Shown here: positions 44,891-55,559 of the stretch, piece after piece | Numbering within the stretch: the stretch's first letter is position 1 | How the letters are laid out: each line of letters starts with the position of its first letter | Assembly: GCF_019207085.1 (NCBI RefSeq) | Contig: NZ_JAATOM010000012.1 | Span: forward strand, 62,001 to 126,000 | Length of the DNA stretch: 64,000 nt | Source of the DNA: Variovorax sp. dw_308 | GTDB taxonomy: Bacteria; Pseudomonadota; Gammaproteobacteria; Burkholderiales; Burkholderiaceae_C | Direction: 5' to 3' | The notes under the pieces: generated by a model | The model's database searches: none | What the model was told of the DNA's origin: nothing | Seen by the model: the letters and a program-made list of their open reading frames with translations, nothing else | Program-made: the position numbers and the translations under genes

Positions 44891-46459
44891 TCACGAGACG
44901 GACGCGCCGCCCAGGCTGTCGTTGAGGCCCACGCCGGAGCTGATGAAGTCCTTGACCTTGGTGCGGTAGAGCGTCGGAAAGTTGATCTCGTAGAGCCAGG
45001 CCACGGGAACGTCTTCCAGCAGGATCTTCTGCACCTCGAGGTAGATGGCCTTGCGCTTCTCCGGGTCGACCTCCTTCGCGCCGCTGTCGAACAGCGCATC
45101 GACCTTCGGGTTTTCGTAGCCCTCGACATTGTTGAAGGGCGAGCCCTTGGCAATGTTGCCGGAGGTGTAGTTGCGCGCCACGCCCAGCGCCGGGTCCCCG
45201 TACTGGTAGAGGAAGGTGAAGGCCAGGTCGTAGTCCCAGTCGTTGAGCTTCTGGTTCCAGCCGGCCACGTCGGTCGCCGACATCTCGATCTTGAGGCCGG
45301 CCTGCAACAGGTTCTGCCGCACGATCTCGGCGGAGCGGTTCCAGGTCTCGCCATAGGGAATGGGCAGCAGGCGGATCGTCTCGCCCTTGTAGCCGGCCTC
45401 GGTCAGCAGCTTCTTGGCGGTGTCGATGCTGCGCGGGTACTTCGGAACGTCGGCGCTGTAGAACTTGACGCTGCTGTTGAACGGGCCGGTCGCGGGCTTG
45501 GCGAAACCCTGCCACGCCACCTTGCACAGCGCCTCGCGATCGATGGCGTGCATCAGCGCCTGGCGGAACTTGACGTTGTTCATCGGCGCCTTGCGGTTGT
45601 TCACCCAGATCCACGACTGCGGCGCGAAGAACTCCCAACCCTTGGTCGTGACGGCGCAGCCCGGCAGCTTGGCCAGCCGCTGCACGTCGAAGTACTCGAC
45701 CGCCCCGCCCGGCACCAGGTCGATCTTGCCGGACTCGAAGGCCGCCGCGCGCGCGCCCGCATCCGGGATCACGTGGAAGTACACGCTCTCGACCATCGGC
45801 TGGTCCTTTACGTGGTACTTGTCGTTGGCCACCAGGTGGATGTACGAGCCCTTGACCCACTCCTTGAACTGGAAGGGGCCGGTGCCGATCGGCTTGGCGT
45901 TGGCAGGGTTGGTGAGGAAGTCCGTGCCGTCGTAGATGTGCTTGGGCACCATCGGCATGCCGGCGGCATCGAAGATGTAGAGGAAGGGCGCGAACGGGTA
46001 CTTGAGCTTGAACTCCACCGTGAGCGGATCGATCGCCTTGATGCTTTCCACGGCCGCGAGGTTGTTGCGCAGGCGTGCATGCGTCTTGCGCAGGAACACG
46101 TCCGCGGAGAACACCACGTCGGCCGAGGTGAAGGGCTTGCCGTCATGCCAGGTGACGCCGGGCTTGAGCTTGAAGGTGAAGACCGTGCCTTCCTTGTTCA
46201 CCGTCCAAGACGTTGCCAGCGCGGGCATCGGGTTGATCTTGTCGTCGTAGCGCAGCAGGCCTTCGTAGATGTTGCTGGCGACCAGCGCGGCGGGCCCGTT
46301 CTGCGTGATGCCCAGCATCAGGCCGGGCGGCTCGGGCTGCACCACCGCATTGATCACGCCACCGCGCTTGCCGGCGGCCAGCAGGTGCAATGGAACGCCG
46401 GCGAGCGTGATGCCGGTCGCCGCGGCGGCGCCGAGTTTGATGAGATTGCGTCGTTGCAT
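44891..46459 (-). CDS. Peptide-type ABC transporter substrate-binding protein (SBP_bac_5)
   Basis: A 522-residue periplasmic receptor. The signal peptide starts MQRRNLIKLGAAAATGITLAGVPLHLLAAG, with a near twin-Arg start. The family shows in TFKLKPGVTWHDGKPFTSADVVFSADVFL and RQALMHAIDREALCKVAWQG. The ligand is likely a peptide, amine or N-acyl amino acid judging by the enzymes next to it. A 58-base gap separates it from the amidohydrolase gene upstream. Confidence 0.9.
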   Translation of the reverse strand: MQRRNLIKLGAAAATGITLAGVPLHLLAAGKRGGVINAVVQPEPPGLMLGITQNGPAALVASNIYEGLLRYDDKINPMPALATSWTVNKEGTVFTFKLKPGVTWHDGKPFTSADVVFSADVFLRKTHARLRNNLAAVESIKAIDPLTVEFKLKYPFAPFLYIFDAAGMPMVPKHIYDGTDFLTNPANAKPIGTGPFQFKEWVKGSYIHLVANDKYHVKDQPMVESVYFHVIPDAGARAAAFESGKIDLVPGGAVEYFDVQRLAKLPGCAVTTKGWEFFAPQSWIWVNNRKAPMNNVKFRQALMHAIDREALCKVAWQGFAKPATGPFNSSVKFYSADVPKYPRSIDTAKKLLTEAGYKGETIRLLPIPYGETWNRSAEIVRQNLLQAGLKIEMSATDVAGWNQKLNDWDYDLAFTFLYQYGDPALGVARNYTSGNIAKGSPFNNVEGYENPKVDALFDSGAKEVDPEKRKAIYLEVQKILLEDVPVAWLYEINFPTLYRTKVKDFISSGVGLNDSLGGASVS

Positions 46460-46517
46460 GGGGATGTCCTCCTTGGGGGCTCTGGGTGGTTTGTCTCTGG
46501 TTTTAAGAATGAAGCGT

Positions 46518-47726
46518 CTAGGCGCTCTTGCGCTTTGCACGCTCGCCGAATGACCGGGCGAGCCGCACAAAATATCGCACGCCGACCGGGATGAGTTCGT
46601 CGTTGAACTCATAGCTGGCGTTGTGGAGTTCGCAGGGCCCTGCCGCCCTGCCGTCGATGCTCTGGTCTGCCGCGCCATTGCCGATGAAGGCATAGCAGCC
46701 CGGCCTGGCCTGCAGCATGAAGGAGAAGTCCTCCGAGGCCATGGTCGGCTCGCAGTTGACGATGACGTTGTCTGCGCCGACGACCTGGGTGGCGACCTGC
46801 GCGGCGTAGTCCGCTTCGAAGGCGTCGTTGACGGTCGGCGGGTAGCTGCGGAAGAAGCTGCTTTGCGCGGTGCAGCCGAAGGTGGCAGCCGCGGTGCGTG
46901 CGACCTCGTCGATGCGCTTCTCGATGGCGTCCGTGACTGCGCGGTCAAACGTGCGCACCGCGCCGCTGAGCCATGCCGAGCCGGGCACGATGCCATCGGC
47001 GTTGCCCGAATGGATCTGCGTCACCGACAGCACCGCGCTGTCGATGGGCCGCAAGCGCCGCGAGACGATGGTCTGCAGCGACAACGCGATCTGCGAGGCT
47101 GCGAGCAGGGCATCGGCGCCGTTGTGCGGCATGGCCGCGTGGCACTCGGTTCCCTGCACCTGCACCTTGAACAGGTTGCTCGACGCCATCAGCCCACCCG
47201 GGCGCAACGCAATGCTGCCTTGGGGCAGGCCGGGCCAGTTGTGCACGCCGAACACCGCATCCACCGGGAAGCGCTCGAACAGCCCATCCTCGATCATGGC
47301 CCTGGCGCCCGCGCCGCCCTCTTCCGCCGGCTGGAAGATGAAGTGCACCGTGCCGCTGAATTCATCGCGATGCGCGGCGAGGTAGCGCGCGGCCCCGAGC
47401 AGCATCGCCATGTGGCCGTCATGCCCGCACGCGTGCATGACGCCGTCGTTGCGCGAGCGGTGCGCGAAGGTGTTGGCCTCGTGGATCGGCAGCGCGTCCA
47501 TGTCGGCGCGGAGGCCGATGGCCGTCGTGCCCGGGCGGCCGGCGAGCGTGCCGACGAGGCCGGTCTTGCCGATGCCGCGCGTGACTTCGACGCCCCAGGA
47601 TTCGAGCGCTTCGCAAACGACTTGTGCTGTCTGGTGGACCTCATAGCCGAGTTCGGCGCAGGCATGAAGCCGGCGTCTCAGTTCGCGCACCGGCGCGACA
47701 TCGATGACTTCGTGGACATGGCGCAT
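46518..47726 (-). CDS. M20-family amidohydrolase (hippurate hydrolase / N-acyl amino-acid amidohydrolase)
   Basis: A 402-residue zinc enzyme that splits N-acyl amino acids. The metal ligands are in VMHACGHDGHMAMLL, FQPAEEGGAGARAMIEDG and NCEPTMASEDFSFML. RADMDALPIHE is the usual first ligand region. Members also cleave indole-acetyl amino acids. It is encoded between the cyclodeaminase and the importer. The physiological acyl group is not known. Confidence 0.88.
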   Translation of the reverse strand: MRHVHEVIDVAPVRELRRRLHACAELGYEVHQTAQVVCEALESWGVEVTRGIGKTGLVGTLAGRPGTTAIGLRADMDALPIHEANTFAHRSRNDGVMHACGHDGHMAMLLGAARYLAAHRDEFSGTVHFIFQPAEEGGAGARAMIEDGLFERFPVDAVFGVHNWPGLPQGSIALRPGGLMASSNLFKVQVQGTECHAAMPHNGADALLAASQIALSLQTIVSRRLRPIDSAVLSVTQIHSGNADGIVPGSAWLSGAVRTFDRAVTDAIEKRIDEVARTAAATFGCTAQSSFFRSYPPTVNDAFEADYAAQVATQVVGADNVIVNCEPTMASEDFSFMLQARPGCYAFIGNGAADQSIDGRAAGPCELHNASYEFNDELIPVGVRYFVRLARSFGERAKRKSA

Positions 47727-47758
47727 GGGGCGAGCTTTCCTTCGAAGCGGTGGGCGAA

Positions 47759-48838
47759 TCAGGCCATCGCCGCAGGGGCCGTGGCGCCGGACAGCCTGTC
47801 CGTCGCCCTGGCAGTCGATGGCTCCTGGCGCACCAGGGCAAAGAGGTCCTTGGGGTCGACCAGCGAAGGGATGAGGTTCAACTCGCGCCCCACGCCATGG
47901 CGCTGCCCGAGGTCGCGCAGGTACCGCAGCGCGGAGAAGTCTTCGAGCGCAAAGCCGACCGAATCGAACACCGTGACCTGCTGCTCGCTGGTCCTGCCCG
48001 GCTGCGCCCCCGAGAGGATCTGGTGGAACTCGGTCACCGGGAAGTCCGCCGGCATCTGCTGGATGTCGCCTTCGATCCTTGTCTGCGGTTCGTATTCGAC
48101 GACCACGCGCGCGTCTCGCAACACGTCGGGATGCAGTTCGGTCTTGCCAGGGCAGTCGCCGCCCACCGCGTTGATGTGCATGCCGGGCTCCAGCATCTCG
48201 GGCCGCAGGATGGTGGCATTGGTCTTGTCCGCCGTGACCGTCGTCACGATGTCGGCGCCCCGCACGGCCTGCTCGGCGGTCAGAGCAATCGTCACCTCGA
48301 GCTCCGGGAACGCCGCGAGGTTTCGCTTCAGCTTCTGCGAGGCCTCGAGGTCCGTGTCGTACAGGCGGACCTGCCGGATGCCGAGCATCGAATGGAACGC
48401 GATCGCCTGGAACTCGCTCTGCGAGCCGTTGCCGATGATGGCCATGACGCGCGAGGACTTGCGCGCGAGGCGGCTGGCCGCCAGCGCGGACATGGCGGCG
48501 GTGCGGATCGCGGTGAGCAGCGTCATCTCGCTGAGCAGCAACGGAAAGCCGGTGCCGACGTCGGCGAGCACGCCGAAGGCCATCACCGTCGGCAGCGCGC
48601 TGAAGGTGTTTTGCGGATGGCCGTTGACGTACTTGAACGCATACAGCGCCTCGTTGGCGGTCGGCATGAGTTCGATGACGCCCACCGTCGAGTGGCTTGC
48701 GACACGCGCGGACTTGTCGAAGTTCTCCCAGTCGCGGTAGTCCGATTCGATGTAGCCGGCCATGGCGCCGATCACGCGGGGAAGGCCTTCGCGCTTGACG
48801 AGTTCCGCGACATCCTGGACGTCGATGTATTGAGTCAT
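47759..48838 (-). CDS. Ornithine cyclodeaminase family protein
   Basis: A 359-residue NAD-binding enzyme of the ornithine cyclodeaminase/mu-crystallin family. The dinucleotide loop is VMAIIGNGSQSEFQAIAFHSMLGIRQVRLYD, and GVIELMPTANEALYAFKYVNGHPQN binds the substrate. True OCDs turn ornithine into proline and ammonia. With acetylpolyamine deacetylase and an M20 enzyme alongside, it probably feeds ornithine-like products into proline. Confidence 0.85.
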   Translation of the reverse strand: MTQYIDVQDVAELVKREGLPRVIGAMAGYIESDYRDWENFDKSARVASHSTVGVIELMPTANEALYAFKYVNGHPQNTFSALPTVMAFGVLADVGTGFPLLLSEMTLLTAIRTAAMSALAASRLARKSSRVMAIIGNGSQSEFQAIAFHSMLGIRQVRLYDTDLEASQKLKRNLAAFPELEVTIALTAEQAVRGADIVTTVTADKTNATILRPEMLEPGMHINAVGGDCPGKTELHPDVLRDARVVVEYEPQTRIEGDIQQMPADFPVTEFHQILSGAQPGRTSEQQVTVFDSVGFALEDFSALRYLRDLGQRHGVGRELNLIPSLVDPKDLFALVRQEPSTARATDRLSGATAPAAMA

Positions 48839-48880
48839 ATCTGGTCAGTCTTGGTTGGGTTCAAAAAGGATTTGGAGCGC

Positions 48881-49912
48881 TCAGCCGCGTGCCTCGAAGC
48901 CCTGCAGCACGTTGACGGCGTTGATGCCGATTTCATCCACCATGTAGCCGCCCTCCATCACGAAGAGCGTGGGGCACTGGATGGCGGCGATCTGCTCGCC
49001 CAGCCTGGAGAAGTCATCGGACTTCAGCAGGAAGTGGCTGATGGGGTCGTTCTCAAACGTGTCGACGCCCAGCGAGACGATCAGCAGTTCCGGCGCATGC
49101 GCGGCGACCGCCTGGCACGCGGCCTTCAATGCCACGGTGTAGGCAGCCCAATCCGTGCCCTTGGCCAGCGGCAGGTTGACGTTGAAGCCCAGGCCGGCAT
49201 TGCAGCCGCGCTCGTCGGCGTGTCCGCTGAAGTACGGGTACGACACCGACGGGTCGCCGTGAATGGAGACGGTGAGCACGTCCGGCCGCTCATAGAAGAT
49301 GTCCTGCGTGCCGTTGCCATGATGAAAATCGACATCGAGGATGGCAACGCGCTTGACGCCCCTGGCAATGGCGTGGGATGCCGCGATGCCCGCGTTGTTC
49401 AGGTAGCAGTAGCCGCCCATGTACTCGCGGCCCGCATGGTGTCCCGGTGGCCGGCACAGGGCGAATGCGCTGCGTGCGCCTTCGAGCACGACCTCGGCGC
49501 CGGTGAGCGCCAGGTTGGCGCTTTCCGCGACCGCGTTCCAGGTGTGGGCCGTGATGGGCGCACCGGCGTCCATGGAGAAGTAGCCGAGCTTGCCCTCGAT
49601 GACCGAAGGCTCGATGTCGTCGCGCATGTTTCGCACCGGCCAGACCAGCGGCAACGCGTCGGAGCTTCGGCCGCCCGCGCTCCATTTCTGCCAGGCCATG
49701 GACAGGAATTGCACATAGCGCTCGCTGTGCGCGCCGACGTAGCGCTCGGCGCCGAACGGACGACACCCGACGACATCGCCCAGGCCCACCGCCCGCACGC
49801 GGCGAAGGATCGTATCGGCCCGCCCCGGCTCCTCGAACGAAGGGGTCAGCGCACCGTCCTTGAGTTCCTTGCCGTGGTGCAGGTGATGTGAAGAACTGAA
49901 AACCGTAAGCAT
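48881..49912 (-). CDS. Histone-deacetylase-family protein (acetylpolyamine amidohydrolase type)
   Basis: A 343-residue zinc deacetylase. The catalytic His pair is in CRPPGHHAGREYMGGYCYLNNAG; the zinc ligands are in ILDVDFHHGNGTQDIFYERPDV. Active-site Tyr is seen in MEGGYMVDEIG. Bacterial members such as AphA remove acetyl from acetylputrescine or acetylcadaverine. It is the first gene of the operon and divergent from an AsnC regulator. Confidence 0.88.
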   Translation of the reverse strand: MLTVFSSSHHLHHGKELKDGALTPSFEEPGRADTILRRVRAVGLGDVVGCRPFGAERYVGAHSERYVQFLSMAWQKWSAGGRSSDALPLVWPVRNMRDDIEPSVIEGKLGYFSMDAGAPITAHTWNAVAESANLALTGAEVVLEGARSAFALCRPPGHHAGREYMGGYCYLNNAGIAASHAIARGVKRVAILDVDFHHGNGTQDIFYERPDVLTVSIHGDPSVSYPYFSGHADERGCNAGLGFNVNLPLAKGTDWAAYTVALKAACQAVAAHAPELLIVSLGVDTFENDPISHFLLKSDDFSRLGEQIAAIQCPTLFVMEGGYMVDEIGINAVNVLQGFEARG

Positions 49913-49964
49913 CTTTGCCCTCTGTTGAAGACAAAAATCTTAGCTCGCCAGGTGCGCAAAAACA

Positions 49965-49982
49965 TTGCTATTGCAACAGCAA
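49965..49982. promoter_or_regulatory. Candidate Lrp/AsnC site
   Basis: TTGCT and AGCAA flank ATTGCAAC in the divergent gap between the deacetylase operon and the AsnC gene. This AT-rich inverted repeat fits an Lrp-type half-site arrangement. It would allow both autoregulation and control of the operon. Confidence 0.5.
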
Positions 49983-50023
49983 AGGCTATGCTTTTCGAAC
50001 TTTTCGACTCTCAAAGTCTACCC

Positions 50024-50512
50024 ATGAGCAAAAATCGCCCTTCACCACCTTTGGATGACATTGACGTTGCCATGCTCGAATTGCTCCAGGCCGATGGCGC
50101 CATCTCGAACGCGGCGCTCGGAGACAAGCTGTCGCTGAGCGTCACCCCATGCTGGCGCCGCCGCAAGCGCCTGCAGGACGAGGGCGTGATCAAGGACTAC
50201 CAGGCCAACCTGGACCGGCGCATGCTCGGGCTCAATGTGCTCGCCTTCGTCCAGATCCAGTTCGGCATGCACGGGGACGACGCGCCGGACAAGTTCGAGA
50301 AGGCCATGAAGCTGCAGCCCGAGGTGCTGTCATGCCACAAGATCACGGGGGATGCCGACTACCTGCTGCAGGTCCTCGCCACCGACCTGGACGCATACAG
50401 CGATTTCGTGGAGCAGGTGTTCCGCAAGCAGCAAGGCGTGACATCCATCAAGTCGAGCCTGGCGCTGCGAGAGGTGAAGTCGTCTGCGCGGATTCCGGTG
50501 CCGAGGCGTTGA
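50024..50512 (+). CDS. Lrp/AsnC family regulator
   Basis: A 162-residue regulator. The helix-turn-helix (ISNAALGDKLSLSVTPCWRRRKRLQDEGVI) is at residues 23-52 and the RAM ligand domain (GLNVLAFVQIQF, CHKITGDADYLLQVLATDLDAYSDFV) fills the rest. Met at MSKNRPS is chosen; in-frame upstream codons are AT-rich promoter sequence. It is divergent from the deacetylase-Dpp operon and probably controls it by sensing an amino acid or polyamine derivative. Confidence 0.88.
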   Translation: MSKNRPSPPLDDIDVAMLELLQADGAISNAALGDKLSLSVTPCWRRRKRLQDEGVIKDYQANLDRRMLGLNVLAFVQIQFGMHGDDAPDKFEKAMKLQPEVLSCHKITGDADYLLQVLATDLDAYSDFVEQVFRKQQGVTSIKSSLALREVKSSARIPVPRR

Positions 50513-50611
50513 GGCAATCCACCGAGCCCCTGGACTGACGGACTGACGCGGGAGCGGGACCGGCTCCCGGCAACGACGGATGCGGTGCGCACAGCGGCGA
50601 GAATCCCGGCG

Positions 50612-51281
50612 ATGAAACGCCAAGGCACGCTCGTACGCTGGGTCAAGGACCGGGGCTTCGGCTTCATCCACTGTCCCGACATCTCAGCCGATGTGTTCGT
50701 GCATCTGCGCGACTTCACCGACAAGGGCATCACGCCGCAGGTCGGCATGATGCTGCGCTTCGAGGAGATTCACATGGGCGGCAAGGGTCCGCGCGCGGTC
50801 GCGGTGCAGGCGGCCGGTGCGGCGCGGCAGCCGCAAGGTCGGAGCGCTTCCGAACCGTCCCGCCGGCCATCCGACCGTCCGAACGGCCGATCGCGCGACG
50901 TTGCGCCGTCGACTTCTTCGTTGCCCATGGCCCTGCTGATCGCAATCTATGTTGCGTTACTTGGCTATGGCGTCTGGATCGCGCGCATCTCGCCGATCAC
51001 ACTCGCCGTGTTGCTGGTGATCAGCTTGTCGACCTTCTTCATCTATGGCCTCGACAAGAGCGCCGCCGAGGCAGGGCGCTGGCGCACGTCGGAGACCACG
51101 TTGCACATGCTGTCACTGCTTGGCGGCTGGCCGGGGCGCCTGGTGCGCCCAGCGCCTGTTTCGCCACAAGGTTCGCAAGCCGGACTTCATGGCGGTCTAC
51201 TGGACGATGGCGGCGGGCCATGTCGCCATCGTGGGCGCATGGGTCGGCAAGCTGTTGCCAGCAGGCCTGTCGGGGTCCTGA
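50612..51281 (+). pseudogene. Cold-shock-domain plus DUF1294 membrane protein, frameshifted
   Basis: The N-terminal 65 residues are a cold-shock OB-fold (GTLVRWVKDRGFGFIHCPDISADVFVHLRDF). After a Ser/Arg-rich linker come two hydrophobic helices and the DUF1294 pattern LSTFFIYGLDKSAAEAGRWRTSETTLHMLSLLGGWPG. At the G run 51133-51136 the frame is lost (RLVRPAPVS). Removing one G gives GGWPGAWCAQRLFRHKVRKPDF, ending at 51281 with [10 protein letters not shown], which matches the family. So one extra G, real or a read error, breaks the gene. Intact, it would be an RNA-binding domain anchored to the membrane. Confidence 0.78.
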
Positions 51282-51326
51282 GTCTCCAGGCCTGAGTCTC
51301 GTCGGATTGCCTGTCCGTCAAGCGAC

Positions 51327-53777
<2,451 letters not shown>

Positions 53778-53920
53778 TGAAATTGCGGCTTGCGAGGGGC
53801 TGGCGCAATGCAACGCCATATGGGCCCGATATGGGCAACCCTCGATTTTAGGGTTTTTCCTTAGCTTTGTCGCCCAAAGGCCATCCGTCGAACCGGTCGA
53901 CCATTCGGAAATCATTGCTT

Positions 53921-53943
53921 TTGTCAATTAATATCCATGACAA
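53921..53943. promoter_or_regulatory. Candidate MarR operator over the start of the MarR-GNAT gene
   Basis: TTGTCA and TGACAA are perfect arms 11 bases apart. The right arm overlaps the first codons of the MarR-GNAT gene (ATG at 53937). A protein bound there would block its own expression, as MarR proteins do. Confidence 0.5.
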
Positions 53944-54899
53944 TGGCAAGCATGAATGTTCCCGCCACCCGCCCCGTAGACGCCGCCGCCGTGAAGGCGG
54001 TCCGCCAATTCAACCGCTTCTACACCGCCCGCATCGGCGCACTCGACGGCTACCTTGGCAGCGATCTCTCGCTGACCGACGTGCGCGTGCTCTATGAACT
54101 GGCGCATCGCGAAACGCCCATCGCCAGCGAGATCGGCAAGTCGCTGGGCCTGGACGCCGGCTACCTCAGCCGCATCCTGCGCCGCTTCGATGCGGCCGGC
54201 TGGCTGACGCGCAAGCCGCACCCGGGCGATGCGCGCCACCAGTTGCTGGCGCTGACCGAGGCCGGCCATGCCGCCTTCGCGCCGCTGCAACAGAAGTCGC
54301 GCGACGAAGCAGGCGCCCTGCTCGCCCCACTCTCCGCGGCGCAACGGCAGCAGATGCTGGACGCGATGAGCACGGTACAGGCCCTGCTCGACCCCGCCAC
54401 GCCCGCCGCGACCCGGCCCACCACCGCCATCCTGCGCGACCCTGTGCCCGGCGACATCGGCTGGGTGGTACAGCAACACGGCGAGATCTATGCCCGCGAA
54501 TACGGCTGGAACAGTGAATTCGAAGCGCTGGTCGCCGAGATCGCGGCCCAGTTCCTGCGCAAGTTCCAACCCGACAGTGAACGCTGCTGGATCGCGGAAC
54601 TCAACGGCGAACGCGTCGGCGCGGTGTTCGTCGTCCGCAAGTCGGCCACGACGGCGCAGTTGCGCATGCTGATCCTTGCGCCCCAGGCGCGCGGCCTGGG
54701 CCTGGGCGCCCGACTCACCGATGAATGCATTGGCTTCGCACGCCGCAAGGGGTACAAGAAGATGGTGCTCTGGACCAACAGTTGCCTGGCGGCGGCACGC
54801 GGCATCTACGCGGCGCGCGGGTTCAAGCTCACCAAGTCGGAGCCTTATGAGGGATTCGGGCAGCAGCTCGTCGGGGAGACCTGGGAATTGAAACTGTAG
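53937..54899 (+). CDS. MarR-GNAT fusion: winged-helix regulator with acetyltransferase domain
   Basis: A 320-residue protein. Residues 15-150 are MarR (LTDVRVLYELAHRETPIASEIGKSLGLDAGYLSRILRRFDAAGWLTRKPHPGDARHQLL). Residues 165-318 are GNAT with the acetyl-CoA loop LAPQARGLGLGARLTDECI and AARGIYAARGFKLTKSE. This fusion is known in many bacteria. It may acetylate a small molecule or protein and regulate its own gene. The cupin gene downstream is convergent. Confidence 0.88.
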   Translation: MTMASMNVPATRPVDAAAVKAVRQFNRFYTARIGALDGYLGSDLSLTDVRVLYELAHRETPIASEIGKSLGLDAGYLSRILRRFDAAGWLTRKPHPGDARHQLLALTEAGHAAFAPLQQKSRDEAGALLAPLSAAQRQQMLDAMSTVQALLDPATPAATRPTTAILRDPVPGDIGWVVQQHGEIYAREYGWNSEFEALVAEIAAQFLRKFQPDSERCWIAELNGERVGAVFVVRKSATTAQLRMLILAPQARGLGLGARLTDECIGFARRKGYKKMVLWTNSCLAAARGIYAARGFKLTKSEPYEGFGQQLVGETWELKL

Positions 54900-54916
54900 C
54901 GACGACGAGGGCCTCT

Positions 54917-55408
54917 CTAGGGCAATGCCACCCCGGCTGCCGCAGGCGCCGCACGAACCTGTGCCGGCCAGTTGATGTTCCCCGGGTCCTGGCCGCTGGC
55001 CATGCCCATGAGGTACGCGGGCTCCGCCGCGATGTTCCTGAAGCCACGCGAGACGCCCGGCGGAATCGCCACCGTGTCCCACGGTTCAAGCACCACGCTG
55101 CGCGCGCCGGTCGGGCCCCAGAAGACCTCCCATCGCCCGGAGAGCGCGACGAACACTTCCTGCGTCAGGTGGTTGTGCAGCGGCGCCGACTTGCCGGGCT
55201 CGCAGCAGACGATGTTGAGGTGGAAGCCTTCCGCCGCGAGCGGCGCGGCGGGCGGCGTGCCGAGCACGCGATAAGTCGTCCGCTCGCATCCCGGGATGGA
55301 TGCATCGACGTAGTCCGTCGTCGGCTGAAGCGAACGAAATCTTGCGACGCGCGCCTGCATTTCTTCGACGGTGGGGTTGGCGTCCGTGATCGGGGCGGTG
55401 GGCGGCAT
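54917..55408 (-). CDS. Cupin-domain protein
   Basis: A single-cupin protein of about 163 residues. SAPLHNHLTQEVFVALSGRWEVFWG supplies the first ligand motif, and PWDTVAIPPGVSRGFRNIA the second. GGAG lies six bases before this ATG (MPPTAPI); a start at 55450 (MKDSRDHTTH) is an alternative. Such cupins often bind Fe or Mn. No partner gene is obvious; the nitrite and kinase genes begin on the far side of a small gene relic. Confidence 0.72.
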   Translation of the reverse strand: MPPTAPITDANPTVEEMQARVARFRSLQPTTDYVDASIPGCERTTYRVLGTPPAAPLAAEGFHLNIVCCEPGKSAPLHNHLTQEVFVALSGRWEVFWGPTGARSVVLEPWDTVAIPPGVSRGFRNIAAEPAYLMGMASGQDPGNINWPAQVRAAPAAAGVALP

Positions 55409-55494
55409 GAGGAGCTCCGCGTGCGTGGTGTGGTCGCGCGAGTCTTTCATTCTTCCGCCGCGAAATCCAGGGGCCTCGAACGACGCCGCCACAC

Positions 55495-55551
55495 TCACTC
55501 GATCCTGATGTCCCGCTCCTTCACCAGCTTCGACCACTTCACGCTACCCTG
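55495..55551 (-). pseudogene. C-terminal tail of a Bug/TctC-type binding protein
   Basis: The minus strand reads QGSVKWSKLVKERDIRIE followed by TGA, which is how the tripartite tricarboxylate (Bug) substrate-binding proteins end. Nothing of the rest is present; the kinase gene's stop lies nine bases away. It marks a deletion. Confidence 0.5.
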
Positions 55552-55559
55552 CGGGCGCA

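Noticed and set aside
46623-49891. Two overlapping plus-strand open frames of about 700 codons opposite the amidohydrolase, cyclodeaminase and deacetylase genes
   Set aside because: They are complements of well-conserved enzymes and show no motif.
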